Below, in pieces: positions 10,972-22,281 of a stretch of 64,000 nucleotides of DNA (positions are counted from its first letter, which is position 1; the number at the start of each line of letters is the position of its first letter). The DNA lies in assembly GCF_009730915.1 (NCBI RefSeq), contig NC_052480.1, positions 4,774,001-4,838,000 on the forward strand. Direction: 5' to 3'. The position numbers and the translations under genes were made by a program. The notes beneath the pieces are model-generated. The model was not told the origin of the DNA and searched no databases. It saw only the letters and a program-made list of their open reading frames with translations. The stretch is from Dioscorea cayenensis subsp. rotundata (taxonomy: Eukaryota; Streptophyta; Magnoliopsida; Dioscoreales; Dioscoreaceae).

Positions 10972-13900
10972 ATGAATATTATATCTTGGAATGTTAGGGG
11001 TCTAGGTAGACCGGCTAAGCGGTTCCTAGTAAAAGACTTTTTGAACCTGCATTTCGCTGATGTTTGTTGTTTACAAGAATCTAAGCTAGATAATATTCCT
11101 TCCGCCATGTGGCGTGAAATTGGGGGTTCCCGGCTTGACCAATCTGTTTTCTTGCCTGCAAGAGGCTCAGCGGGAGGTATTGTTATTGGTTGGAGCAGAT
11201 GGGGCTGGCATCGGCAATCTTGAAAGTTTGGGGGTTTTTAGTCTGACTGTGGAATTTGTTTACAAAGCCGACTAATTTCAAATGGCGATGTACCTCGGTT
11301 TATGGACCAAATGCGAGGTCTCTTAAATGTGCTTTACGGGAGGAACTTCGTGGTTCTGTCTGGGTCTCCGGACATTCCATGGGTGGTTTCTGGGGGACTT
11401 CAACGCGATTTTTGATTTCGAGGATAAAAGGTCTGGATTTCTTAATTTGGATGACATCCGTAGTGCAAACACCTTTTTGGATGATTGTGGTCTTGTGGAG
11501 CCCCCTTCAAAGGGTAGAAGATTTACCCGGACTAACGGCCAACTCGATCCGATTTGGGTTAAACTGGATCGCTTTGTTGTCAATCAAGCTTGGGCGACAC
11601 ATTTTCCCAAACTAATTCAGAACTCACTCCCGCGATTAGGATCGAATCATGTGCCTATCAGACTCGAATTGGGGGCCCACCTGTCGAAACCGAGATCTTT
11701 TCGTTTCGAACTGGCTTGGACAACTGCGGAGGGGTTCCAGGATTTGGTGTGTCAGTGGTGGGCGGAGCCTTTATTGGTTGGATGTGGAGCGTTTATTTTA
11801 GCTAAAAAACTGGCTTTTCTGCGTGATCACCTTCGTGATTGGGCAAAAACTAGCTTTGGTTCGATTAAACTTAAGAAGTTGGAGTTGTTGCATGATCTCG
11901 AGGATTTAGACATTTCTAAGGAATCTAGGTGCCTGACTCTTGATGAAGTACACAGGGAACATGATCTCCTAGAGAAGCTGAATGTCATTTTGAAGCAAGA
12001 AGAAATCTACTGGAAACAGAGATCCAGGCTTCTTTGGCTGAAAGAGGGTGACGAAAATACAAAATTCTTTCACGCATTTGCTAACGGGAGGAAAAATCGA
12101 AACTATATTCCTAATATTCGCCACAATGGAGCCCTTATTACTGACTTGCGGGGTATTGGGCATGTCTTCCGGGAAAGTTTTCATCAGCAGTTTGGGCAAC
12201 GTCGGGCTTCGCGCATGCAAGTGGATCTTCAAATGCTTTTAGCCCACAAGGAGCAGGTTGATTTGTCTCATCTTGATAGACCATTCTCACTTGAGGAGAT
12301 CAAAAAGGCGGTTTTTGATTTGGGTGGGAACAAAGCCCCCGGGCCAGACGGGTTCCCGATCCAGTTCTTTAAGCACTTCTGGGATCTGTTACAGGTGGAC
12401 TTACAGTTACTTTGTGAAGACTTTTATGCTTTGGGCGTGCCAACTTAGAACGCGATTAGGTGGGCCGAGCATTGCCTTGATTCCAAAGGTGGGACGCCAG
12501 AGTCGGCCTCGGACTTCCGCCCCATTAGTCTCATTAACTCTTCTCTGAAAATCATCTCTAAAATTCTGGCAAACCGGTTGAGCCAGGTTTTTGAATCTCT
12601 GGTGGATCTTTGATCAATCGACCTTTTTAAAGGGTAGATGCATTCGGATAACATCGCTCTTTCGTGGAAGAACTACTTTTCGAGTATTCACAAAGCGTAG
12701 ACTTCGGGTCTTATTACGAAGGTTGATTTTGCAAAAGCATTTGATTTGGTGGACTGGGATTTCCTCCTGGATCTTTTGCGGGCGAGAGGCTTTGGGCCAA
12801 AGTGGGTGACTTGGATTCAGACTATTTTAGTATCTTCCAAGGCTAATATCCTGGTTAATGGATCTCCGAATGGTTATATTCGTTACCAAAGGGGGTTACG
12901 TCAAGGGGACCCGCTATCTCCACTTCTCTTTGTCCTAGTAACGGATGTTCTCGGTCAGATGTTCAAGCATGCACTCAGATCTAAGGTTCTTGTAGGGGTG
13001 CCCCTTGGTGTTTTTGGTAGTAGATGTAATCTTCACTACGCGGATGACCTTCTGGTTCTAACCACTGGAGGTTTAGATGACCTCAGGATCATTAAGCTTA
13101 TTCTTTATATTTTTGAAGGTCTATCCGGTTTGAAGACTAATTTTGCTAAAACGTGTCTCTATTCTTCTGAGATTGGGGTGCTCCCACATGTTGATGCAGT
13201 GCAACACTTAAGCTGTCAAGTGGGTCACCTCCCGATCTTATATCTTGGTGTCCCCATTCTTTGGCGAAGGCCTCGCCGTCAAGATTGGGAGGGGCTGATT
13301 CAAAAAGTGAGAAGGCGTCTCTCAACTTGGAAATCGCAACACTTATCGTTAGGGGGCCGCCTAACTATGGTGAATTCTGTTCTGTCCGCCTTGCCGACGT
13401 TTTGGATGTCTATTTTTAGGTTGCCTTGCTGGGTTATTAAGACTTTGGATAGCATCAGGCGTGACTTCTTATGGACTGGACCAGATATTGGACATCCAAA
13501 ATGCCGATTGGTTGGTTAGAAAGCTTTATGTCGCCCCAGGGATCAAGGTGGTTGGGGTATCCTGGATTTGAACACCTTTAATTTGGCATTACTGGCTAAA
13601 TGGCTTTGGAAATTTCTATTGGACCCCGATTGGGGTGGGGCGAAGGTTGTACAATTCAACTATGGGTTAGCACGATGGAATCTCTTGCATAGGCCATCTG
13701 GGAGGATTTCGTTCTTTTGGAAGGGTGTCTCTAACTGTATCCCGGCCTTCAGGGGTTGTATTTCCCATGAGGTTAGCTCCGGAGATACGACCCTTTTTTG
13801 GAAGGACCGTTGGCTCAATGGTTTAGCTCCTATGAATTTGTGGCCGGGGGAGTTTCGTGATAATCCACTCCACAATGAGTGCGGTGCAAGAGCTGGCTTT

Positions 13901-14671
13901 TTTGCTTGAAAATGCCCCTTTTTAATGTGAATGAGGCTTCACGGTATCTTAGAGACCGTCTGCGCTCGGGGTGCGAGAGGGAGGACAAGAAAGCGTTGGT
14001 CGTTGACGGGGAATGGGGACGTTCTCGTTAAATCTTTCTACAACTTTCTCATCGATGGGGGGACGAGATGTCCGGTGGCAAAGTTCTTTTGGCATTGCGC
14101 TTGTCCAAGAAAGATCAATCTCTTTAACTGGCTTGCGTGGAAGAACAAAATTCTTTCCTTGGACAATCTTGTCTTAAGAAAATGTAATAAACTTCCTACT
14201 GCCACTTGTGTCATGTGTCATTCCGACATTGAAACGGTTGACCACCTTTTCCTTACCTGTTCTTTCACTAGGCGGATATGGGATTACTTTACTCATCTGT
14301 TTCGCCTTCCAGAACCTCCAGGGCTGATGTCCAGCCTTTGGGGTCCTTGGAGGTTGGCTGTGCAGCCTGCTGCTAGAGACTTCTGTGATTTACTTGTTAA
14401 AGCCCTTGTGTGGAATGTTTGGCTTGTTAGGAATGATATTATATTTAATGCCACTGTTGTGCCTGTCTTTGCTATTATTCTCAAGATTGATCGCATGCTT
14501 TTGTCTTGGTTCTCAAATTGCTCAGTTAACTTCATTGGGAAGATTGAGGAGCCCATGAAGAGTATCAGTCACAGTTTGGAGTTCATCGGTTCTCGATCAG
14601 TAGGGGCCACTTCTGAGGTCGGGTCGGATGCTACTCCTGCCGCGGAGGTGCAGCTCTTGTCTTCTGAGTAG
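10972..14671 (+). pseudogene. L1 ORF2: endonuclease, reverse transcriptase and zf-RVT, disrupted
   Basis: The frame starts MNIISWNVRGLGRP, ten bases after the ORF1 stop. The apurinic-type endonuclease covers 10972-11680 (GDFNAIFD near 11394, LGSNHVPI near 11640). The reverse transcriptase follows with APGPDGFP near 12330, FRPISLI near 12515, RQGDPLSPLLF near 12900 and the YADD catalytic box near 13040. A zf-RVT domain (C-x2-C, then H-x3-C) lies near 14200-14260. There are stops near 11221, 12446, 12612 and 13517 and frame changes near 11300-11400, 12640-12720 and 13900. The length of about 3.7 kb is full size. It would have primed and copied L1 RNA; it is inactive. Confidence 0.9.
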
Positions 14672-14863
14672 TTTTTGCTGAGGGCTAGGGGAGGCCTGTT
14701 CCCCATGTATCTTTGTTTTTGCTTTTTGTTTTGTGTTGTGCAGCTGTACCACATCTAGTGTTACGCTGCTTTTGCTAATTCCTGTTGGGGGAATGTGGCT
14801 TGTTGTCTTTCTTTTGCTTTAATTTAAGTGGTTTATCCACATTTTCAAAAAGAGTTCTCTTTT

Positions 14864-14892
14864 CTTCCACTTTCCTTCCATTGGTTTTCACA
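14864..14892 (+). repeat. Copia A 3' LTR, right piece
   Basis: These 29 bp follow the right-hand L1 target duplication and end GGTTTTCACA, which is the inverse of the LTR start TGTGAA at 8050. The end point is inferred from that symmetry only. Confidence 0.45.
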
Positions 14893-16056
14893 CTTTTAAA
14901 ATAAAATTTATAAAAAAAAGGGTCAAAGTAGCAAAAATCGGACACCGAGACTAACGTACATTAATGATTGGACTAATTTTTTTAATAAAAATGAGCCATG
15001 TCGTCCAAAATCAAACAGTGGGACTAACCTCAGTTAATGATTGGACTAAGAATTCCAAAACTGAAAATAAATGGATTGAAAAGGCCGATTTATATTGGAG
15101 GACTGAAAGGATTGGATTTGCATAATATAAGGATTTTTTTGATATTTTAACTTTTTTTTAAATTCAACTTTTAGCTTGAGTGTCATTGTGTGTGAAGTTA
15201 GATTAATAACCCACGGGGAAGTGTGGCTTTATTAATGAAGTATAAGGGTACTTCTGTAAATTACATTAAGAATGGTTTAATTTAGTGAAAAGTCTTAAGT
15301 TGCCCTTGTCTGTTATTTCTATTACAAAGCTGGAGAAGGGTATGATGGAAAATTGGTGCTGAGCTGGATGTTGTGAGCGCGTGGCAAACAGGTAGACGAT
15401 CTGGGAGGCTGAGCTGGCAGCTGAGTCAGACGAATGTAGTATAAATAGGGGAAAGCTTATCTGGGCATCTTTGAGCGATAGAGTCGTCTTCTCCTTCTTC
15501 GTTTCCTCTCTATTTCTTTCTCTGAACTTTCGTCTCTTTCTCTAAACTTTTTAAAATCAACTTTTGCAGAGTAGACTTTATATATATATATATATATATT
15601 CATTTTTTTTTACCAATTCCCCCAACTTTTCTTTTTTCTTTTTTTTTTCTTTTCACATTTTCCATGATTTTCCCAAATGAATCCAATAATTTCCGTTTTT
15701 TAATTTTTCTAGAAATTTTAAATGTGCATCCTTGAATATTTCATATTTTACCTGTTTTCATAAATTTTGCAAATAAACACACTTTTTATATTTCTTTTTA
15801 TATTTCTTTTTATATTTCAGGCAAATTATTCAAATGAATCATTGCATTTTCACCGATTCATGGGTTTTATTCATTATTTGCAATCATGTCCTCATACATT
15901 TTTTTTTTCACCACTGTTATCAATTTGAATTATTTCCTAACTAAAACATAGATAACGTAACTAATTGGATATATTTCAGATAGGATGGCAAAAATTAGAC
16001 AGATTTTATGTAATTACACATCTTGATTTTACATATACATGATAAAAATCAAATTT
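14893..16056. other. Non-coding AT-rich stretch with an orphan promoter-like segment
   Basis: I find no gene here. 15170-15560 is less AT-rich and contains a TATA box with a following CT-rich leader. After 15580 the sequence is a TA microsatellite and T-rich DNA. Confidence 0.5.
15440..15447 (+). promoter_or_regulatory. Candidate TATA box of an orphan promoter or LTR
   Basis: TATAAATA followed by GGGG sits about 40 bp before a pyrimidine-rich tract (TCTTCTCC... from about 15488) that resembles a plant 5' leader. No open reading frame follows, so this may be the U3/R region of an unrecognised LTR or a captured gene promoter. Confidence 0.4.
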
Positions 16057-16499
16057 TGGGGTAATTTTTTTAGGTCACCGAACTTTGACTTATTATCAAA
16101 ATGGTCACTGAACTTTAATTTGTATCAAAGCATTTACCAAACTTTAATTGCGTCTCTCAAGCAGGTCACTCGTGTGTTTCTACCTCCTCTTTAAGGATGT
16201 GGTCGGTGGAGAATTAAGTCAGCATGTCATTAATTGGCAGCCATGTTATTGAGAGGAGACATCTCATTTAGGGCTGCCACGTTTGTAAGCAAGTCAAGGC
16301 CACCTCAGCACATTCTTCTCAGAAAAGAGAGGTTCTTCGTTCTAGTTGATTCCTGAGAGAAGGAACATTATCAAAGGAGTTTCATCAGTGAGATGCCCTC
16401 CATTATAATTCTTCCACGAGATGCCATCCATGAGAGTGAAGATATGGGAAAAGTTTCAGCTGCCTGAGTAGAGTAGTTTCATTTAGTTTAGGGTGTTCT
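16057..16499. mobile_element. Partial Mutator-type TIR-like sequence
   Basis: The segment begins GGGGTAATTTTTTTAGGTCA and continues with alternating 'gtcac(c/t)gaacttt' phrases. It resembles the TIRs of the Mutator element at 23639-27920 in layout (GGGTTAATTTTTTAG then GTCACC phrases) without being a close copy. It is cut at 16499 by copia D. I did not recognise the matching right end. Confidence 0.4.
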
Positions 16500-16707
16500 T
16501 GTTGAGATAATAATGTTTGTTTTAATTTGACTATGATATCTTAGATTTAAATATTTAAATTAGTTGTTTATTGATTAAAATTCAAATTAGTTATTATAGT
16601 TATCTCATCTTTTGTAGAGATTATCTTTTCAGATTTTTGCCTTTATAAAGGCTTCAATGGTTATGAATAAAATTTACAGTTTTCTCATCTCTTCTTTTAA
16701 GTTATCA
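16500..16707 (+). repeat. Copia D 5' LTR (208 bp)
   Basis: It begins TGTTGAGATAAT and ends AAGTTATCA. It aligns along its length with 22066-22276 with scattered differences, which implies an old insertion. Confidence 0.92.
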
Positions 16708-16708
16708 A

Positions 16709-16722
16709 TGGTATCAAGAGCC
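16709..16722 (+). other. Copia D primer-binding site
   Basis: TGGTATCAAGAGCC lies one base after the 5' LTR. It matches the usual initiator-methionine tRNA primer site of plant copia elements with a one-base insertion. Confidence 0.8.
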
Positions 16723-16799
16723 AGGTCTTCAACAAAAGGGAGAGTTCTTTGTAGTGAAGAAATTCACAGTGTCTGTAGACAACTTTGTGCAACCATCTA

Positions 16800-18590
16800 T
16801 TCCATGTTTTGATGGTTACTACTATCATTGGAGCATGTTGATGGAAAATTTTTAAAATCTAAAGAGTATTGGAATATTGTTGAATTTGGAGTTGCAACCC
16901 CGGATGTTGGAGTGATACCTACAGAAGCACAATGGAAGGAACTTAAAGCATCAAAGTTGAAAAACTTGAAGGTGAAGAATTACTTATTTCAGTTCATTGA
17001 TCGATCTAGGGATGTACATGGGGCGGGGAATTCCCGTTCCCTGCAGGGACCCGCCCCGTCAGGGCAAGGATTCCCCGAAATAACCCCCGCGGGGCGGGGA
17101 ACGGGGGAAAATCCGTCCCCGCCTCGCGGGGCGGGAGCGGGGATCCCCGCCCCGCTCCCCATGGGAATCCCCACGGGGATTCCCTGATTTTTAATAATAT
17201 ATATAGATATATATTGAAAATAACTCATATGATTAGTTATTTATTTTTTTAAAATAATTCAATATGAATATAAGATTATAAGTACCAAATATTTGGGTTT
17301 CAAAAAAATATATATTTTAGTATTTATTAATAATGTTTTAGACTTTCAGACTTTAAGTAATACTAGTATTATTCCCGTGTGATGAGTGAATATAATTATA
17401 TGAAATTTTTTAAAAAAAATTTAATAATTTTTTTTATTCTCTATAGAAATTAAGGTAAAATTAAGATTAAATAAAATAAGCTATTTATCAACTTCAAAAA
17501 TATAATACTTTTATAAAATTAAATTTATTATACATTATGAGATAAAATAATAAAAATTGGTTTAAAACAATATAATTTAGTGTTATGTTATAAATATTTT
17601 AATATTATTAAAATAATATTGGTAAAATTTTTATGAGAAATTGACAAGTATCAAATAGGTTTTCTACTTTAATTTACATATATAAATATATATACATAGT
17701 ATTATTAGAATTTTATGCAATAAAAAAAATTAATTGGGGGGGATTCCCTGCCCCGTGGGGATAATTTCGCCCCCGCGGGGAACTTGGAGGCGGGGAATCC
17801 CCGCCCCGTGGGAAGTGGGGATGGGGACGTGGATCCCATTCCCCGCATCGCCTCGCTTAGCCCCACTTACATCCCTAGATTGATCTATCTTGGAGACGAT
17901 TCTTTGCAAAGATACCTCCAAGGATATATGGGATTCAATGAAAAGAAAATATCAAGGCTCATCAAGTGTGAAGCGTTCACAACTTCAAGCCTTGAGAAGG
18001 GATTTTGAAAATCTACAGATGAAGGATAGAGAATTTGTTAATAACTATTTTGTAAGAACTATGCGGTTAGCCAATAATATGCATTTTCATGGGAAGAAGA
18101 TGAACGATGTTTCTATTGTTGAAAAGATATTGTAATCTTTGGCAGCAAAATTTGACTATATAATCTGCTCAATTGAAGAATCAAAGGACATAGATGTACT
18201 TTCCATTGATGAACTTCAAAGTTCTTTATTAGTTTATGAATAGAAGATGAACCATAATTTTAATATTGAGGAGCAAGCTTTGAAGGAATCTACAACCAAC
18301 AATTTCTCAATATTACAATGTAGAGGTTGAGGTGGAAGTAGATGAAGAGGAAGAAAGATAGAGGCTATAGAAGTGGCAACAGAAATACTGATGATGGTTA
18401 TCTACAAAGTAAAGGAAGAGGACAAGATCAATAGTTGGATAAATCTAAGATTGAGTGCTTTAGATGTCATCAATTTGGTCATTACCGTTCTGAATGTTAC
18501 ACCAAGCTACCTAATGACAAAGACAAAGGAGAAAAGTCAAATTTTGCAAAAAATAAAGAAACGGAGACTTTTCTAATGGTAATTCAAAAT
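16800..18590 (+). pseudogene. Copia D gag (interrupted by a hAT-like element)
   Basis: Gag reads from a CFDGYYYHW-type block (about 16808) through KNYLFQFIDRS at 17005. It is cut by the element at 17007-17877 and resumes with ILETILCKDTSKDIWDSM after the duplicated target. A UBN2/copia gag region with QLQALRRDFENL follows. The zinc knuckle CFRCHQFGHYRSEC is near 18458-18500. Stops occur near 18135 and 18242 and frames shift around 18330-18440. It is nonfunctional. Confidence 0.85.
17007..17877. mobile_element. hAT-like non-autonomous element (871 bp) in copia D gag
   Basis: The ends are TAGGGATGTACATGGGG and CCCCACTTACATCCCTA. They are flanked by an 8-bp duplication with one mismatch (GATCGATC at 16999-17006, GATTGATC at 17878-17885). 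Removing the element and one copy restores a continuous gag frame across the junction (IDRS then ILET). Both ends are extremely GC-rich (CCCCGC runs) and the 550-bp middle is AT-rich with no coding capacity. TIR form and 8-bp duplication fit the hAT superfamily. Confidence 0.88.
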
Positions 18591-19861
18591 AGTTAGGAAT
18601 CTCACAAGTCAGATATTTGGTTTGTGGACACTAGTTGTAGCAACCATATGTGTGGAAGTAAGTCCTTTTTTTTACTTAAATGAAGATTTTCCCTCTACTG
18701 GTAGCTTTGGTGATTACTCTAAGGTGAATGTGCTGGGAAAGGGTGACATTAATATAAAAACCAAGAATAGTTTTATAGAAAAATTTCTAACATTTTTTAT
18801 GTTCCTGACTTTAAAAGTAACTTGTTGAGTGCTGGTCAGTTACAAGAAAAGGGATATATAATTACAATTTAAAAGGGTACTTGTGAAATATATGATCCTT
18901 GTTGAGGTGCAATTGTGCCCATGAGTTCAAATAGATTGTTTCTTATAAAGATTGAATGTGCTCAACCTTGTTTGATGGCAATGGCATTATCAGTATGGTC
19001 ACTTGAGCTTTGGTGGATTAAAGACACTCAAAGAAAAGGATATGGTGATAGGGCTTCCTAAGATTACTGTTCCCTCCCAAGTTTGTGAAAAGTGTGTTGT
19101 TGGCAAACAACATCGTACTCCTTTTCCTCAAGGAAAGTCTTGGAGAGAGCAAAAGATGTTCTAAAACTTATTCACTCTGATATTTATGGACCAATAAATT
19201 CTACTTCTAATTAAGGTTAAAGATATTTTATTACTTTTATTGATGATTATTCTCAAAAATCTTGGGTTTATTTTTTACAGGAGAAATCAAATGCTTTTAG
19301 TGCATTTAAAAGCTTAAAGGCATATGTTGAAAGTGAAACTAGGAAACCTATTAAAACAATCCGCACTAATTGTGAAGGAGAATACTGCTTAAAAGACATT
19401 GAAAGTTTTTGTAATGATCATGGCATCCGAAGAGAGCTCATAGCTTCCTATTCCCCACAATATAATGTGTATATCAGAAAGAAAAAATCGAACCATCCTC
19501 AATATGGTGCAAACCTTATTAACAAAGGGCAAAATTTTGAAGAATTTTTTGCCAGAAGCAGTGAATTAGAGCATTCATATCTTGAATAGAAATCCTACTT
19601 TTGTTGTTCAAAACAAAACACCAGAAGAAGCATGGAGTGGAAGAAGACCAGCAATACTTACAAGAAAGGAGAGATGTCAGATCTAATTGGATCTACAGAT
19701 AGTGATTATGCAAGAGATGTAGATAATCAGAAAAGCACATCTGGTTATGTATTTATGAAGGTTTTTGGAGCTATCTCATGGTCATCAAAGAAGCAATATA
19801 TTATTACTTTTTTAACTACTGAGGCTGATTTGTAGCAGCAATAGCATGTGCCTCTCAAGTA
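18591..19861 (+). pseudogene. Copia D pol: protease, GAG-pre-integrase, integrase and start of RNase H
   Basis: The protease active-site region reads WFVDTSCSNHM near 18620. The VPDFKSNLLSAGQL boundary motif is near 18808-18845. The pre-integrase region contains H...CEKCVVGKQHRTPF near 19000-19125. The integrase core shows FITFIDDYSQ near 19225 and then decays. After about 19620 the sequence jumps to RNase H (DLIGSTDSDYARDVD, KSTSGYVF), so most of the reverse transcriptase is missing. The remainder of RNase H is at 21716-21975, beyond the solo LTR. Confidence 0.8.
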
Positions 19862-19866
19862 GTGTG

Positions 19867-21710
19867 TGTCACACCCACCCCTTCCACCGAGGTAAATGTG
19901 CCACCAATCAGTTAAAAATTCTTTTTTAACTGGAAACTGACGCCCCTCAAAAACCAAATCAGACTTACAAATCATAATTTACAACTTTAAACCAACTACA
20001 TGTTCAAATACATAAATACAACAAACATAATTACTCTAATTTGCAGGTACGACCGCTACAAGATCACAACACCAAGAAAAAGAAAGAAAGGAAACCCACT
20101 GCAATCTTGGACTCAACCCTGACTAGCTCTATACTCGAACATGCAATCTAGTAGGGTCTTGCTCCTGTAACTACATCACGTTCACTTGGTCGGTAGTGGC
20201 TCAATAATTTTAAATAATTAAATGTAGTGTATATAAAGTATATAAATATCAATTTCTCAAATAATTTTCCCAACTTTCACAAATACCAGAATTCCAGTAA
20301 AATACATCTTTAAAGAACTTTTGAAACATAAATTCATCATAAATCAATATCAAAGTAACAGATAATATAAAAACCATCCTCAAATCCACAGCCTGAAAAC
20401 TCTCCCAGACTTAGCCACCGTTGCGACAATGTTGGGAGCCGCCAAGGTCTTCATAACTTTGACGTTGGTCCACCGGTCCCGAGTGGTGACCCCGGGATCC
20501 TGATGTATCATCCAATTAGGGCTCTACACTCCCATCTGATTTGGACAAATCAACACTCAGGTCCACCACACCACCTCTAAAGGCTGGCCCATGGGGACCC
20601 ACTACTGCAGTAGTCGGGCCTTACCCCGCCGTCACCATTCAAGTCCAACCACACTCAACTTGATTTGATCAAACTTAGACCAAATCAGTTCAATTGAACC
20701 CAACCACTCTAATTCTCATCCAAACCCAACTCCAATCCATTTAATGAACTTGACTAAACCAAATCAATCTCTCTTCACTTGATTTGATTAAGCCCAACTC
20801 AGCCAAATCAAACCCAACTCAATCAATTTATTCCAACTTGGTTTGATCCAATCAAATCAATTTGGCTAAACCCAACTAATTCCAATCCAACCATCATCAT
20901 TACCCTCTTAATCATCATCATCATCATCAACTTAATTAACTAAACCAAACTCTAATCTCGGTGCTACAGTAATGATATAGTGAAACCGAAAATCTCATCT
21001 CCATTTCAAGCAAATTTCATCACAAATACAAGATTTTCCAAAGTAATTTGAAGCAACAATCTCATCATTTGCATCATAAACCCTTCTTCTTTCTCAAGAA
21101 AAAAATGAGATTTTTCAATCCAAAATACACACACATACATTCAAGTATATCAATAAATAAATCATCAAAATTCTTACCAAAGAATACTTCATCATGTTCT
21201 CCCTCCATCAAGCACAAAGCTCCATCACTCTCATTCTTTCTTTCTCTTTTTTCCTCTCGCGGTTACTGTAGCACTATGAAGGAGAAGGAGAAGAAATTAT
21301 CCAATTCTAGAATTTTCTCTCAACTTAAGTTTTCAGCCAAAATTTATTATTAGTCCCTGAAAATACAATCTATTACAAAAAGATCCCTCAAAAGTTGCTC
21401 CTTGATTTATGAAATAGTATTGCCAAAAGATCCTTACAAACTATCCAACGGTTCCTGGATTATAACACAGTATTTTAAAAAGATCCCTACCGCCTTACCT
21501 TTCAGTCCTTGGTTTTCAGGAACATTTCATGTCGATCCTTTTTCTATTGCTCTTTAACCCAAATCTTTTAGAAACTTTCACATTTAGGTCTTTATTCTTT
21601 CCACTTGGGGTTTCTCAACAAGATTGCTCTGTAAAAAAAAATCTTACTACAACTGTAATAATACTCTAAATATATTTTTCAACAAGTATCCACAGGTTCA
21701 GGGTACTATA
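19867..21710 (-). mobile_element. Solo LTR, copy 1 (1844 bp), in copia D RNase H
   Basis: The block starts TGTCACACCCACCCC and ends GGTACTATA on the plus strand. It is flanked by GTGTG at 19862-19866 and 21711-21715. Removing it restores the copia RNase H reading frame (ASQVVWLKNILEEL). Read on the minus strand it begins TATAGTACCCTGAACCTG (from an ancestral TG start) and ends GGGTGGGTGTGACA, the same ends as the copy at 42826-50298. No coding domain or internal region is present, so it is best read as a solo LTR. Confidence 0.82.
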
Positions 21711-21715
21711 GTGTG

Positions 21716-21975
21716 GTTAAAAAATATTCTTGAAGAACTTCAATTAAAGCAGGAAGGTTTGATGCCAATATGTTGTGACAATAGTTCAACTATCAAGCTA
21801 TCTAAGAATTCAATTTTTCATGGAAGAAGCAAACATATTGACGTAAGATATCATTTCTTACGTGATCTTACAAAGAAGAAAATTATTAATCTCATCTACT
21901 GCAAAAGCAAAGATCAGATTGCTGATTTATTTACAAACCTCTCAAAAAAGCTACTTTTCAAAAACTCAGGGCATT
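21716..21975 (+). pseudogene. Copia D RNase H C-terminal part
   Basis: After the solo LTR the frame continues VWLKNILEELQLKQEG, then CDNSSTIKLSKN, GRSKHIDVRYHFLRD and CKSKDQIADLFT, ending near 21975. It resembles the intact family with few changes. It precedes the purine tract and the 3' LTR. Confidence 0.85.
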
Positions 21976-22065
21976 GATTGGTGTTTCTAGCATAAAAGCA
22001 TTCAAGCAAGGGAGATAACTTAAAAATATTTAAACATATGAGATAAACATAAGTTTAAGGGAGGG

Positions 22066-22276
22066 TGTTGAGATAATGATGTTTTTTTTTTAAATTTGAC
22101 TATAATATCTTAAATTTAAATATTTAAATTAGTTTTTTGTTGCTTAACATTCAAATTAGTTATTATAGTTATCTCATCTTCTGAAGATATTATCTTTTCA
22201 GATTTTAGCTTTTATAAAGGCTTCAGTGGTTATAAATAAAATATGCAATTTTCTCATATCTTCTTTTAAGTTATTA
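22066..22276 (+). repeat. Copia D 3' LTR (211 bp)
   Basis: It is the partner of 16500-16707. The terminal dinucleotide has changed from CA to TA. GTTCT follows at 22277-22281. Confidence 0.9.
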
Positions 22277-22281
22277 GTTCT

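Larger units (their letters stand above)
8254..14852 (+). mobile_element. L1-type LINE retrotransposon with 11-bp target duplication
   Basis: The insertion is flanked by AGTTCTCTTTT at 8243-8253 and at 14853-14863. It encodes a plant L1 ORF1 (8269-10962) and a broken ORF2 (10972-14671: endonuclease, reverse transcriptase, zf-RVT), followed by a roughly 180-bp 3' region ending in a short A-rich tail (TTTTCAAAA). The 5' leader before ORF1 is only 15 bp, so either the 5' end is slightly truncated or the leader is very short. It sits inside the copia A 3' LTR, so it inserted later than that element. Confidence 0.93.
254..14892 (+). mobile_element. Copia A: decayed Ty1/copia element split by three later insertions
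   Basis: Copia-order coding remnants run protease end, GAG-pre-integrase, integrase (254-1583), then RT and RNase H (7004-8041), then a polypurine tract AAGGAGGGA (8041-8049) and a 3' LTR starting TGTGAAGT at 8050. Three elements interrupt it: copia B at its left edge, a gypsy element at 1584-6998 and an L1 at 8254-14852. Its 5' LTR and gag are not in the window. Reading frames carry many stops and shifts, so it is an old dead copy. Confidence 0.8.
16500..22276 (+). mobile_element. Copia D: Ty1/copia retrotransposon with two LTRs and GTTCT target duplication
   Basis: Its LTRs (16500-16707 and 22066-22276) share the start TGTTGAGATAAT and a common body. The duplication GTTCT occurs at 16495-16499 and 22277-22281. 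A primer-binding site follows the 5' LTR and a purine tract (AAGGGAGGG) precedes the 3' LTR. The interior encodes gag, protease, part of integrase and RNase H, with the reverse transcriptase largely absent. Two later insertions interrupt it: a hAT-like element and a solo LTR. Confidence 0.92.

Noticed and set aside
21048..21353. 101-codon plus-strand frame inside solo LTR copy 1
   Set aside because: LTR sequence on the opposite strand; no homologous frame was apparent in copy 2.
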